Positions 21,301 to 34,200 of a stretch of DNA of 64,000 nt are shown here, one piece after another; position 1 is the first letter of the stretch; every line of letters starts with the position of its first letter. The notes beneath the pieces are model-generated. The model was not told the origin of the DNA and did no database searches. It worked only from the letters and a program-made list of their open reading frames with translations. The stretch comes from Gonium pectorale. Its lineage: Eukaryota > Chlorophyta > Chlorophyceae > Chlamydomonadales > Volvocaceae. The position numbers were made by a program, and so were the translations under genes. The stretch spans positions 3,030,131 through 3,094,130 of the forward strand of contig LSYV01000005.1 of NCBI GenBank assembly GCA_001584585.1, in the 5' to 3' direction.

Positions 21301-22926
21301 GCGTTACGATGACAGGATAAGAGGGAAGCACAAACGACAGCCGCCGCAACCCCATGGCCGTTCTTTGCCAGGAGAAGGTACAGTTTAGCAGCTGGAGAGA
21401 GGGCTTTCTGGGATTTGCCAACACGAGGCAGCGCACCTGTCCGCAAACTCAACGGCCTTAAGGAGGTACACTTCGTCGCCGCCGCTGTGGTAGAACGCCG
21501 CCGCCAGACCCCCCAGGATGCGGATAGTCGTCTCAAAGACCTGCGCCAAGAAACAACTCTGCTCACATGCTGATCACTGTCGACGTCCCGCCCGTCCAGA
21601 CAGCAGCACCACTCGGGTACATTTGCCTCGCTGCTGCTCGGGTACCTGTCAGCCCGCATCACGGCGCGGCCGCGCTAGCCGCTGAACAGGGCATGCATCA
21701 TTTGAAGAAGTCATTGGCACCGACCGACCCTTCCGTACACGGGACACCTCTCCACATTCCTACTCCCGCCCCTCCCTCGCCTCCTGCGCGCCCCTCACCG
21801 ACACGTCGCCCTGGTTCATGTCCAGGTGGTTGATGACCCAGTACCGCGCCTCCGCGTACTCCTCAAGCAGCCCCAGGATCTGGAGCGTGTCCAGACTGTC
21901 CACGATCGTGAGCCCCATCCGGAACCACTCGCGGTTGCTGCGGGAGCCCGCGTTTAGCTCGTCGTGCCCCCACGCGTATTTCCTGCGGCAACGGTGACAT
22001 GCAAGTGGGTCAGCAGTCCGTCATCTGCGCACTGTGACCCAAGAGTAAGGGATCCCGCGATCTATCCCGCGATCAGTCACGTCCGGAGCTCAGGGGAACG
22101 CTCGGTTACACCGGAGCATGATGCGCACCAGCAGGCCCAGCCTGGTGGTGGGGGCCATACATGCCCACTGTCAGGGGCACTACCCGCGCCACACGGCGCC
22201 AGGCGCTGAAGCACAGGTGAGACGGCAATCATGATTCATGCCCCACCTAAATACTTGCACATCGTCCATGACCCCCTGGTTAGCTGCAACGTGCAAGCCG
22301 CAGACATGGCACACGGCCAAACGAGTGCGCAATGACGGTGCAACCCCAGCGCCAGCCCTCTCGGCATGCACTCACCGGTAGCCCTGCCACGTCCAGCGCG
22401 CAGCCTCCCTAACTTTGCTCTTGCGCGTCAGGGCGTCCGTGATACACCCCAAGCTATCCACGTCGCACACGTGCTTGCCATCGCAAATGTGGGAATGGAC
22501 ACATCGCGGCGAGACGTCCTGCTTCGGAAGCTGCCAGATGCGGTATTTAGCATCCTTATGCGGATGGTGCCGCATAGGCTTGGGCGCCTCTGGCGGCTCT
22601 GGGGCCTCAGGAGGCGGGGACTTGGGCGGCGACGGCGGCGCGTGTGGTGGCCGTTTCGACGCCGTGGCGAGCGGCCTTAGCGGCAGCACTCGTGCCGGGG
22701 TGGAGGGCGCCCCAGACGGCGCCGTGGAGGTCGCGGTGTAGCGCCGCTGCTCCGCGAGCTCATGCGAGGCGACGTGAGCCGGATGGAGGAAGAAGACAAC
22801 CCACACGTACGTGAGCAGAGCTACGAAGCCGACCGCAAGGATAGCCAGGCGTGCGCTCCTCGTGCTAAGCAGGCGCTGCCAGGCTGACCGCCCTCCCTTG
22901 CCACCAGGTCCGGACTTCGAATACAT
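18333..22926 (-). CDS. GH47 alpha-1,2-mannosidase, type II Golgi/ER membrane protein
   Basis: Removes alpha-1,2-linked mannose from N-glycans in the ER/Golgi lumen; Ca2+-dependent inverting enzyme. Nine exons in phase, 784 aa: 22376-22926, 21982-21799, 21437-21540, 21111-21268, 20618-20817, 20112-20289, 19280-19837, 18827-19023, 18333-18557. A short basic cytosolic tail precedes one transmembrane anchor (about residues 27-47, LAILAVGFVALLTYVWVVFFL), then a Pro-rich stem. The catalytic domain starts near REAARWTWQGYRKYAWGHDE and carries SRSNREWFRMGLTIVDSLDT, HLTCFLPGTMALG, KMESFWMAETMKYFYLLF and the terminal VFNTEAHPLAIW with the Ca2+-binding Thr. Oddity: a roughly 100-residue insert (about 508-610) of poly-Pro/Ser, then Gly/Asn/Ser/Gln, within exon 7 in the middle of the fold. 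The C-terminal 50 residues are unconserved. The start is the first ATG before the anchor. Confidence 0.93.
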
Positions 22927-23401
22927 CCTAACGGGCCTGGCCGCGCCCTCCTGGGCGGCACTCTAGGTCGTGAACAGTGATCGCATGAGCGGGAGCGGTT
23001 AGCCCTGTCGCAGTAGCACGTTTTATATCATGTTCACTCGCAGAGGCTCTGGTCACTGTCCCGACGTCGGACGGGCCTACGCAACTACAGTGTGACGCCC
23101 GTAGCTGCGCTCCTGCCTGTATGACGACCTATTACTATATGGTGCTACATAAACTATATAATGTAGAAGGATAGGAAGAATACAGAGCGAGGCAACGAAA
23201 GTTGGATCCATGCACGTACTTGCATTCATCTCAGCTTGGCTGGGCTTGGCTGTGCCGGATTCCCAAATTTTGTTAATCAGATGCTTATTGAAGCTCTGTA
23301 CTGAAATGACGCACCGCCGACAGATGCCGACAGGATGTAGTCGCAGCTGCTCTTTCCCAAAGATCTGAGGACACTTGAAGCTGAACTGGGTCTGAGAATC
23401 G
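22927..23401. promoter_or_regulatory. Divergent intergenic region between mannosidase and MLH3
   Basis: A 475-bp spacer between two start codons facing outward, so it must hold both core promoters. An AT-rich island with ACTATATAATG lies at about 23150-23162, suitable as a TATA-like element on either strand. No experimental start site is known. Confidence 0.45.
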
Positions 23402-26400
23402 ATGCAGCGTGTCAGGCAGCTGCCGCAGCAGCTGGTCGAGCGCATCCGGACCGGCTTGACGCTGGACAGCTTGCCTCAGGCAGTGGTCGAGGTTCTTGCA
23501 AACTCATTGGACGCACACGCGCAAAACATCGTCATTCGCCTGGGCGCGCCGACCCTCAGCTTTACAGTTGAAGACGATGGGCACGGCGTGCGGGCGGAGG
23601 ACCTTGACGTGCTGGGCAGCCGGTACAGCACTTCCAAGTTGCGGGGAGTGACGGACCTGGCGGGGGGTATCCAGACACTGGGCTTCAGAGGCGAGGCAGT
23701 GGCGAGCCTCATCACCAACGCGGCGGAGGTCTGCATCACCACGCGCGGCCGGGGCAGCTTCGAGACCCTGACGAAGACAACACGTTCCGGCGGCTCTAAC
23801 GTGGCCTTTGCGCCATCCACAACACACCTGAAGCACTCGGGCACAATCATCTCCGTGAAGCAGTTCTTGTTCAACCAACCTGTCAGGTCACGCCAGCTGC
23901 TAGCACAAACCGGGTAAGGTGGAGAAGGTACAGTGCCTGGCGCCCAGGCCGTACAGCGTGGACTTGAAGCCGGTGTTCAACGAGCTGCCAGAGCCGCAAG
24001 AGACTCAGCGATGGGTGCAAGTGTGGGCGCTCGCACGCGGTGGTCGGAAATGGCATTTAGGCGACGCTTAGAGCTCCCCGCGCGTACGTACTGAAGTGCA
24101 GCAATTTTATCGGCATGTCCAGGCGCACCGCGAAACGCTGCTGCTTGTGATGTTGGTGTGTAATACGCTCACGGCCCTTCGGTTCTGTACCCTCACAGTG
24201 ACATAGAGGCGCGCACGATCCAGGCCGTGCTGCGCATGGCGCTGCCCTTCGTCAACGTCAGCGTGACGCTGCTCCGCGCGCCTACTGGACACGTGCTGCT
24301 GCACCTGCCGCAAGTAAGTGTTCAAGCCGTCCGTGTTTTCCGAAGAGCCCCACCGTCCACGCACTTGTGTAAGTGTGGAATGAGCACCAAGGGTATATCC
24401 AATCTGTGCCTGTTAGGGGAGTGGCACAGATTGGTATATCTGTGCCACTCCCCTAACAGAGACACAGGATTCCATGTACGAATACGATGTTGCTGGATAA
24501 AGTACGTTAACTAGATGTATGCTAGGAAACCAGATGTATGCTAGGAAACCCTTCAGCAACGGCTTTACATGGACAACGCTGCGTCATTCCCGTGACATTC
24601 ATTCTCCCGTCCCATGGCTCAGTCACACGTCGTGACTAGGCTCCCACCACGCTGACTGTATACCATGCCACGCGCAGGACCGGGACCTGCGGTCACTCTT
24701 CTCCCAGCTGGTGCCCGAGCAGGCGCCCACACTGCCGCCGATGATACATCTTGCTGGGGAGCGTGGATACGGCATCCGCGGCCTCCTTGGCAGCCTCAAG
24801 GCATGCTATCCCCACCAGCATCACCAGTACCTATACGTCAACCGCCGGTGGGTCTGGCTTCCGACTCCGGAGCTTGCGGTGTGTTACGCATACCACCCGC
24901 ATGAACCTTGCACTGGATACCGTACTTGCGTGGCTTGGGCACCGGTCCGCTTGCAAGCGTGCAACTGATTGACGCCTTTAATCTGCCTCGGTCCGTTCAG
25001 GCATGTCATCCACACGTCGATCTCGGCCCTGCTGAACGCCCACTTTCTGCGGGCCTATCTCCGAGCGGGATACCACCTCAGCAACCGATCCCAGCAGCAG
25101 CACGACGACCCGCTGCCCCACTCCGCTGGTGATGACGGCCACGACGGCAAGTCCGGCAGCAGGAGCCGCAACAACAGCAGCAGTGTGAGGGCCCTGCCGG
25201 CCTTCCTAGTGGCGATTGAGTGCCCCTACGGCGACTACGATGTCACGTCCGAGCCGGATAAGTCGGGCATCGTGTTCAAGCACCTACCCATTATCCACAG
25301 CCTCCTCAAGAGCATGGCGGCGCAGGCCTGGGGTGCGGACACACCGCTCAGCACGTACGGCGATGTGGGAGGCCAACTAACCACAGCAGGTGGCAAAGAA
25401 CGCGGGTTAGAGGAAAACCCATCACCACGTCAGCATGGTCGCGGACCGAGAGAGCCTGGAGAGCTCGCTAATCAAGGACTTGGCAGCCAACACTTCCTCG
25501 GACCTGAACAGGACGCCTCGCCGACGTTAAGTCGGGCGCTGGAGCAGCTTAAGCAGGAGCGCAGACTAGAGGCGGCAGCAGCCGGTGCAAATGCCTTGCG
25601 CACCTCCGGGCCTCTGCACGAGTTGCTGCGCCTGCAGGCTGCGTCGAGCGGCTGTCAGCTGGGGCAGTCGAAGACCATGAGCCTGGCCGCTGTGGCGCCT
25701 GCAGACGTCGCAACTGGGTCGTACGCCATGGGCACAGTTCCGGCCCGCCAAGACGCCATCTGTCGCGTAGCCTGGGGAGCCCCTCGTCCGGGATTTTCAG
25801 GCAACGCAGTTGACGGCTTTACAAATGCCGTTGGCAACAACGCGGACGTGGACCCTCCACTGTCACCCCTGGGAAGGCAGCCTCCAGATGAGCAAATGCG
25901 CACGCATACGCGAGGGGCGCAACCCGCCGACCCGGACGACTTGGCAAGTGCTGGCGACGCCGTTGGGGACGAGTACGAGTTCTGCTTTGGTGTCAGTCCC
26001 CTCAACGCTACGTCGACAGGCCTCATGGACATCGGTGGAGCAGTCTCGGGCGAGGGCAACGCACGCATAGTACGGTCACCGCTGGGTTGCGAATGGGGCT
26101 CTCCAAGTGAGGCCCTTGCTGCAGCGATGCCTGCGGGTCCAGAAGGCGCGGACAGCCCCGCTCTGCAGCGGCTGATCAGGCCCATCCTGCCGGACAGCCC
26201 CCTTCCTGACATCAGCCCTGGCCTCGGAGACTCGGACGCGCTGACGCCGCCCGGAGTCGGTGCTAACGTGATGCGGCACAACTTACCCCAGCGTCCATGT
26301 TCTGCGGAGTGTGGCGTAGATGCCAGCGGTTCGTCTGGCGACGCCCTGGCCGACAGCCCGGTTCCAGCCGCCTTCTTGAAGGGCCCAGGCGAGAGCACCA

Positions 26401-29400
26401 ACTTCTTCATCTCGCCACTCCTGACCAGCTTCATGAAGAGCAGCAGTGGGCAACTGGCCGTGTTTGATGACGTCTCCGCTTGGAACATGGGCTGCACAGG
26501 TGAGCGGACCTATGGGGCGATGTCCAATTTGGGTCGCCGCTTATCTTGAGTTACCTTGCTGGGGTTTTTGAGCGCGGTCGTAAGTCGCTACGCTGCCCTG
26601 CTCCTGCTTGCCATGCAGGCGGCAGCGCTCGAGGCGACGAAGCGCTAACATGGACCGGCACTGCCGTACATGCACTCGGGGCATACGACCCTTATCACGG
26701 GCTGCACCCACTCAACGAGAACTGGCCCAGCCCTGCGGAGGCCGTGGGTATGATCAACGGGCGCGTCGCAGGGGCTGGTGCACAGCGAAGCCGCCAGGTC
26801 GCCAACCCTGAGGCAGGCTGTGCGGAGGGGTCGCCAAACTTAGCCTTAGGGACTTCGCCGGCAGTCGACGCCTCCCCGACCTGGTTGAAGCCCTACCGGG
26901 TGCAGGCGGCGCATACCAAGCCTGCCATGACTGGGCCAGCGGCGCTCAAGCCTGCAGGGGCTGCGCCGACATCCAGTCTTCACCATTTCCTCCGAGACTT
27001 GGCGAACACGCCAGAGGGTGTTGGTCCGGGCGCTCCTCCACCCCAGCGCCTACCCCAGAGGCGTTCCAACCAAGTGGACCCTGCGCGCCTGCACCGCCCA
27101 ACAACTTTTGTTGTGGGCAATGGCAGCGACAGGCAGCCTGTGCCAGCTGATCTGCACCAGGGCGCAGCTGCGGCTGCAGTGGTTAGCGCGGCGTTGCGTG
27201 CGACCCCAGCCTCATCTCCCTTGCCAACGGCGCGAGCCTGCGCCGGTGATGGGACATCGCCGCCTGTGCTGCTGGGCGTCCCGCTGGCGGTACCTGGTTC
27301 TCACGGGGACGCTGGTGGTAGCGCTGACGGCCCGGCTGATGATGATGAGCCCGGCAGCATATCGCCACTTGCCCGCTTCCTCAGCTTCGCACAGGCGGAC
27401 AGCCACCCATGCAACTACGAAGTGGCCAGTAAGGTGCCCCTGTCGGCTGCGGCCCTAGGAGAAGGAACCCCTCCGGGGGTTACAGGCAGCACGGGGCAGC
27501 CCTGTGGCAATGACTGCACGCCGGAATCCGCAACTGGCTCTTCAAGGCCTGGAGAGCTGGCCTCCGCCCCTAACGGTGGCTGGCGCGGTCCTGCGGCCGC
27601 GGCCAGGTCGGCTGCGCCGCAAGAGCCCGCAGACAAGAGGCCTACTGCCCGTTCGCCGCGTCCTGCATCCAGTGTTTCCGTCGCTGCAGATCAGCCACGC
27701 AACTCTGCGCAGGCTTCTCAAATGGATAAGCCCGGGCTTCCGCCGGTGCCCGCGTTAACAGCCAGTCCCTTTGCCGAAAATGCAGCGCATGCAGGCAGCA
27801 ATGAAGCCTCAGTCGGCACTGAACGTCCATCCACGCCAAAGAGCGGCCACGTCAACAGCGGCCTTCGGCGGTCCGGCCTGCTCACCACGCCAACGCGTCT
27901 TGTTCAGTCAGCTCCTCCTCATGCCAAAAAGCGGGGCAGAACCGTTCACGGCAATCCCGCCAGCAGCCTCGCGACATCATCCTTCCCAGCGGCGTTGGCC
28001 AGCATGGCGTTGCCGGCAGGGGCAGCAGCCCCCAACGTTGCAGGGAAGGCAGCGTGGCCAGCAGGGCACCGTGCTGTCACAGCTGCAGCTCCCCTCCAGC
28101 CTCTCGGCATTCGACTCGAGCCCGGCGTTGATGCACCCGTGGGCGGAGCTCCGAAGGCTGATCGTGACCTCGGGCTGCACTGCACACGCCGTGCCGCCGA
28201 CGCCGACGCAGGTGGTGGTGATGGCGGCGTAGAGGGCGCCTTTGGGAGTCCCACAGCCTTGGCCCCGACTAGTGCGGCTTCAGGCAGCGTAGCCGCTACG
28301 GCACAACAGCTGCCGTCGACAATCCCTAGTTCTGCCCCGTCACCAACTCCGAATCATGAGGCGCCGGGCCGCACTAAACAGCCTGTCTGCACCTTTTTTC
28401 GCCCAGCGCGGCCTTGGGCCAGCCAACAAGCTGGGGCGGGCTCCTCTGAACATCCGCAGGAGCAGTGCCCTCAACAGAACCAAGTTGGCGAGCAGCCGCT
28501 GACCGAGCCTCCCAACGCTAAGGGAAACACCAAGCTGCCGAGCACCATGCGTAGTGCAGACGGGCGTGTAGTTCTCCAAGCTGATCACACCATTCAGCGT
28601 CCTTTAACGTCACTTGGGGCCGGCGTCACTCCAGGTGGCGTGCCCGCTGCGGTGCAGACACTGCCGCCCAACGCCCAGTACCCTGCCAGCGGCGTGGTGC
28701 CAGGTATCCTCAAGAAGCGTACTGCGCCGGGCTTGGGCTCCGCCACTTCCAAGCGTGTCAGGTTCTCACTGCCAGAGAGTGAGGACGGACTGGGGCTGCT
28801 GGCGGAGGTGCGGGGCGGTAGCTCTGAACGGCCGGGGGGCCAAGGGAAGCAAACGGGCGCCGCTGCTGCCTCGCAAGGACCCAGCGCCCACCCGCACATC
28901 CGCATTCGGATTCGCCTGCCCTCTCCAAAGAAGGCAGCCCTGCCCCGGGCAGCAGCCCAGCAGACGGCGAATCCCCAGCTGACGGCTGCCGAGAACTCCG
29001 TAGAGAAAGGAGGTAAGAGCAAATCAGCTGTCGTGCGGCTGTGATGTGCGATCGTCTGTATTGTCCTTTGGCCCTCGGCGGGAGGCTTAGGAACTTCCAA
29101 CTTGTCTGTGTAAGCATGACTCGCTGCTCCCATTCCTGAGCGCAGGAGCAGGAAGCTCAGGGCGGAGCCCACCCGTGCCTACCCCCGGAGCTGCTGGACG
29201 GAATGCACAGTCCGCGGTGCCCGAAGGCCGTCAGGCGGTGTTGCCGCCCGTGCCGGTACCGTCCGATGCCGAGCAGCCCGTTTTGTGTGTGGAGCGAGAC
29301 CTGCTGCGGCTAGCTGCGCCAGGGGAGCAGCTGGTCCCGCGCGACGTGTCACAAGGGACGCTTGCGCAAGCCGCCCAGATGATGGGTCAGGTGTGAGACA

Positions 29401-30645
29401 CGCGCCGGTGTTGTGCTTCGGGTCGGGTAGCGTGACATCTGTTAGGAACTTGTGGAGAAGGCTGGGCATGTGAACATACATGTGAAATTTCCACACACTT
29501 TACGCACCTGATCTGTTTAGAGCAAGCATTGCCTCCACACCAGCACTCCGTGACACCCGAACCGGGCATAGCCCATTTGCGATTGTTCCTAGGTTCGCGG
29601 AATGCCCTGTCGCAGGTGGCTCGCAAGTTCCTCCCCGCAATGACTTCGGGAGGCACCCTTCTGGTTCTCGACCAGCATGCCGCCCATGAGCGGGTCCGCC
29701 TGGAGAATTTGACAGCTCAGCTGAAGGGCGCCATGCAGGCCGCGGCCTCGCCGTCCGCCCGCGGCGCCACAGCTCGCTGCGGGAGCGGCGCCAGCATCAG
29801 CAGCGGCAGCGGCGGGAACTTCGCAAGCGGAGATGGCAGGTTTGCTCCCGACGACATGACGGGCCCCAGGCCCGGCAGCCAGAAGGATGCAATGCCGCTC
29901 CGCAGCCAGCTGGTCGCGGCAAACTTGCCCGTGATGCAGCTCACAATGTATGAAGCTGCGACGCTATCAAATCACTCGGAACTGCTGACTGCGTGGGGCT
30001 GGCGACTACGGCCCTTGGATGGCGCGGACGGCTTGGACAGCACAGGATTGCAGCCCTCCGAGCCGCAGCCAGTGGCAATGCCTGGAAGCCGATGGCAGCT
30101 GCTCGGTGTGCCCGTCGTCTTCGGCACAGCGCTGGCCAACCCAGCTGACCTGCGGGTAAGGATCTTCCTGGAAAGGTGCGAGATTGCACTGTTGCCGCGG
30201 TGACTAAAACTTTGGCGGTGTGCTCGGGAGCTCTGTCCAAGCGGGAACTGATCCACCTGCCCTCCCGCATTCGCAGGCCTACCTGGACCAGCTCCACCAG
30301 ACGGGCAGCGGCGCCCTGCTGGCTCCAGCCATGCTGCGTGTGCTGCGGTCCAAGGCCTGCCGCAGCGCCATAATGTTCGGAGACACCCTGGCGCCGCCGC
30401 AGCGCGCGGGACTCCTGGCAGCACTGCGAAGGACGCGGCTTTGGGCGCAGTGCGCGCACGGGCGGCCCACCGTGGCGCCGCTGGTGCATGTGCCCACGCT
30501 ACGGGTGCTGTTGGAGCGCAGGCGCAAAGCGCTTGGGCAGCAGCGGCGAACACAGGAAGAGCACCCGAGCAGCGGCCGCAAGCGGCTCAGCGCAATCGGC
30601 CTGCGAGCCGTACTCGCCAAGCTGCGACGAAACCGGACGGCGTAG
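23402..30645 (+). CDS. MLH3: DNA mismatch-repair/meiotic endonuclease MLH3
   Basis: MLH3 pairs with MLH1 (MutL-gamma) to resolve meiotic crossovers and in minor mismatch repair. Eight exons in phase, 1,947 aa: 23402-23913, 24199-24313, 24678-24847, 25001-26499, 26619-29012, 29146-29390, 29616-30155, 30277-30645. The GHKL ATPase domain is intact: VVEVLANSLDA (E30, N34), DDGHG (58-62), YSTSKL (75-80), GFRGEA (94-99). The N-terminal region ends near IECPYGDYDVTSEPDKSGI (about 345-365). The C-terminal endonuclease motif DQHAAHERVRLE (1664-1675) fits DQHA(X)2E(X)4E. ACRSAIMFGD (1852-1861) and CAHGRP (1884-1889) complete the metal site, which separates MLH3/PMS2 types from MLH1. About 1,270 residues of disordered Ser/Pro/Ala/Gly-rich linker lie between the domains, making it longer than human MLH3 (1,453 aa). 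Intron 2 holds a long hairpin. Confidence 0.94.
24410..24459. repeat. Perfect 22-bp inverted repeat (hairpin) in MLH3 intron 2
   Basis: Arms 24410-24431 and 24438-24459 are perfect reverse complements (CTGTTAGGGG...CACAGAT) with a 6-nt loop TGGTAT. The outer sequence CTGTGC/GACACAG extends the pairing imperfectly. An alternative shorter hairpin AATCTGTGCC/GGCACAGATT overlaps the left arm. Confidence 0.9.
24513..24550 (+). repeat. Tandem duplication, 2 x 19 bp
   Basis: The 19-bp unit AGATGTATGCTAGGAAACC occurs twice back to back, about 55 bp after the intronic hairpin. Confidence 0.95.
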
Positions 30646-31240
30646 AGTGTGCGGCCATGCTGGGTATGAGGCAGTCTGTAGGGTTGCCTTTAATTTCCAT
30701 GCCGTAGAGGGTTCGCTGTCACTGTCACCATATGGACCGGCCGGGTTGCCCAGCTCTTGAGCAACGCTATTTGCTGCTGCGCGATTGTTGCACGTTGGTG
30801 CACCGGGCGTGCAAGTCTGGCTTTGCGTGGCATTGTACATACATGGTAACACCAAACCCAGCCATCTGCCAGAGACTGAAATTCCTTACACATCGAAGGC
30901 TCTCTTATAGTAACAGTTATATCACATAGTATGCACATCCGATTGTACTTTATAGCTTATGTGACTCTAAGGCCCGTCCCTGGGTCTGCGGTGGTCAACC
31001 ACAAGGAATAAAAAAAGAGAACCAGAAACGGGGAAGGAATGTTCCCAATAAAGGCTCGGAATGAAGCTACAGCGAATCCGGGCGGACGCATTCCTCGATT
31101 TCCCTAAAATGCGGTCCGAAACCAGCGAGTCCCACACAGATCGCGTCATACAAACAGCGCACCCTGCAGCTCCTACTTGTGGACTAACCGCCCATCCATC
31201 CCGCGTCCAGCACCAAGCCTATGCTTATGCAACCTGCCCG
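30646..31240. other. Convergent intergenic region (3' UTRs of MLH3 and golgin)
   Basis: A 595-bp spacer between converging stop codons, more AT-rich at 30890-30960. At about 31010-31040 a short minus-strand match (TTCCTTCCCCGTTTCTGGTT, then CTCTTTTTT) repeats the 3' end of R1 copy c. Confidence 0.5.
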
Positions 31241-34200
31241 TTACGGCACCCCCATGGCCCGGGCCGACGGCCCACAGCTGCGCCTGAGCATCATGAACGT
31301 GAGCGCGATGAGGTGCAGCACGATCACATACGTCAGCGCACCCAGGCGCAGCGTGGGCTTGCTAGTGAGCAGACGACCCGCCAGCACAGACGTCCGGTCT
31401 ACCCAGGTCATGGCCTGCCGCACGTGCGGATGCGCGCCGCGCATCACCGGCGATGACATCAGCGGCCGGAAGTCCAGCGCCAGGCGGCGGCTGCCGCCGG
31501 CGGCATAAGCCGCCACAGCGTTGTCGTCAACGTCGCTGTCGTACAGCGGGTCGCCGCCGCTTGCGCCCACGGAGGTCGGCAGCCCGGAGCCGCCGCCACT
31601 GTTGCCAGCGGAGGCGTCGCCACCCCAGCCCGCTTCAATGTCGTAGGGCGCAGACCGGTGCCGCGTCGCCGCTGCCTGCGAGTGAGGTAATTGATGGTTA
31701 ATCACCCACACGCACTTTCAAGGTGGAACAGCTTGAGCCGTGAGGTTGTACAATCGCCGTAAGAGGGTCTATCGATATCATTTGCAAACACAGAGAACAT
31801 GAGGCCCTTCCGCACCGTGCGGCTTCCGCCAGCCGCCATGCCGCCGATGCGCGGGAGGAGCTGCACCGTACCGCCCTCGTCGCCCAGGCCCGCTCCTCCC
31901 GCTCCGCTGCCTACCGCGCTCGCGGCCGAGGGTCCTGCACTGCAGCGGCGCAGCTCCTGCTGCAGCGCCTGGTTCTGCTGCTCCAGGGCAGCGGCACGCG
32001 ACTGCAACGCCGACAGCTGCGTCAGCTGCTCCACCTGCAGGCATGGGCATGGCGGCAACGCAAATGCAAGGTTCAGGCGCAGCCGACTGTTAAGGGAGCA
32101 AGCACCTGAAACGAACCCCCGCTATCAGGACCCAGGAAAGCTGTTACGCGGGCAAGGTTTCATGCACCTGTACAGCGGATGAGACACAGGGCATACGAAA
32201 TCTTCGTTCAGCTATCGCCCGGCAGTAGTACGGACCTTGCCGTGCAGATCCTGCTGCTGCTGGTTGATGCCGGCCTCGAGCACCACCACCGTGCTCTCGA
32301 GCCCCACTGCGCATTGCAGCAGCTCCGCAAACTCGGGCAGCTGCGGGCTTAGAGCACGGCCGCCACTGACCGTTGTAGAAGCAGCTGAGGCCTGTCAGGG
32401 CACACAACGGATACCATCAGCTCGTCGCAACCAATGTTGAGGAAGCCCCTGTCCGCATTGTACAACACATCACACGTGCACGTAAGTCTGCAGTCACGGA
32501 GAGAAGCCTGTTGTCCTGAAGTGCGGCGCACTTTGCACTCACCATTTCTAGCTCTGCCATGAGGTTCTGCGACTTGCTTAGCCGTGCAGCCAGGCCCACA
32601 GCGCGCTCATGCGCGCTGGCGAGGATGGAGCTCACCGCCCGGGCGTCGTCGCGCACCGCACGCCGAATGGCGTCCACGGAGGCAGCAGCAGCGGCTGCTG
32701 CAGCACCCGCGCTTGCCGCAGTGCCGGGTGGAGGACCCTCGCCAGTACCAGTATCGCGGGAGGCCCGGCGGACGGGCGGAAGCGGCGGCTGACGTGGCGA
32801 CGGTAGCGAGCCATTTTCGCTACCGCGCCGGCTGCGAGAGACCAGGCCGGCTGCCTCGGCGGCGTGCTCCGCGGATCCGCCAGATCCGCGGCGCTCATAC
32901 ACCACCGGAGGAACGGCGATGGCAGCGGGGCGCCGCGTCTCCTCTTGTGCTGCCGCGAGCTCCCTCCGCACCGCCTCTACCTCTGCCATCACGCCCTTGC
33001 AGCGGTTCTCCCACTGCGCCTTCTCCTCGCCTGTCTCAACCAGCTGCGCCCGGGCCACCGCCAGCGCCGCCTCAACCTCTTCAAGCCGCTGCCGCAGAGC
33101 CGCCAACTCGTTGCGGGCTGTCGTCAGCTCCTGCGCCAACAAGCCGTCGTCATGTGCGCCCGCCGCCGTCACCTTCCGGGTGCCGACTCCAGCACCATCG
33201 GAGGTTCCGCTCGCGTCCTCCTCCCAGCCGTCACCCGCGGCAGCCGGAGCTGACATCTCCCGCGGCAGGCTACGCGACGACGCAGCCTCGCGAGCCATCG
33301 GTGGAGCTGCAAGGGCTCCTTCGGGCTCCGCCAAGCCGACTTGCACCAGCTCCTGGTGCCGCTGCATCGCCGCCACAGCCGCCTCTAGCTGCGCGTTGGC
33401 CGCCTTCAAAGCCGCCACCTGCTGCTGAGACTCTTCCAGCCGCGTGGCCGCAGTTTTCTTCTCGGCCTGCATGCGAGTCACTGTTTCCCGAGCACGGCTC
33501 AGCTTTGCGGCATCAGCAGCTGCCGCCGCCTCCAGCTCCGCCACGCGAGCGCGCAGCGGCTCCGCGGCGCCCGATGCCGCCTCCGCAGCTGCCGCAGCCG
33601 CCTCCGCGCGGGATTGCAGCTCCACCACCTCGGCCTGCAGAGCGGCTTTGGCAGACTCGAGCTGGGTTACGCGAGCCGTGGCTCCCGCCTCAGCAGCGGC
33701 GGTCGCGGCTGCCTGCGCCGACAGCGCAACCGCCTCGGCTGCCTCGGCTCGCATGCGGCAGCCAATGAGCTCGCCCTGCAGCTCATCCACCTGCCCCTCC
33801 GCGTCCGCAAGTCGCCGCTCCAGGGAGGCCACCTGCGCCTCGGCCGCGGTGCGGGACGCGGCCGCGGCATCGGCAGCTTCCTGCAGCTCTGCCAGGCCAC
33901 CAAGCTGCTCCTGTGAGCCGCAAGAAAAGAACACGGTGACGTAAGCACGATGGCTCTACCACAGTGTTACAAGACAAGCAGTCTGCTGGTGTGGGAACGA
34001 GTTGATACGGTAACGAAACCCAAAGGCAGAGTCATATATAGTGATCAAGCAGAAGGCGCACCTGAGCCACATCCAGGCGCAGCTGCAGCTCCTCGGCCTG
34101 GCTGCGCAGCGCGGCAGCCTCCGTACGGAGGGCCTCCACTGACTCCGCGGTAGCAGAAAGCTCCTGCCGCAGCTCGGCCTCGCGCTCCTCCGCTGCTGCC

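Noticed and set aside
24410..24459. Hairpin as a bacterial-type terminator
   Set aside because: It lies within an intron of a eukaryotic gene, with no T-tract.
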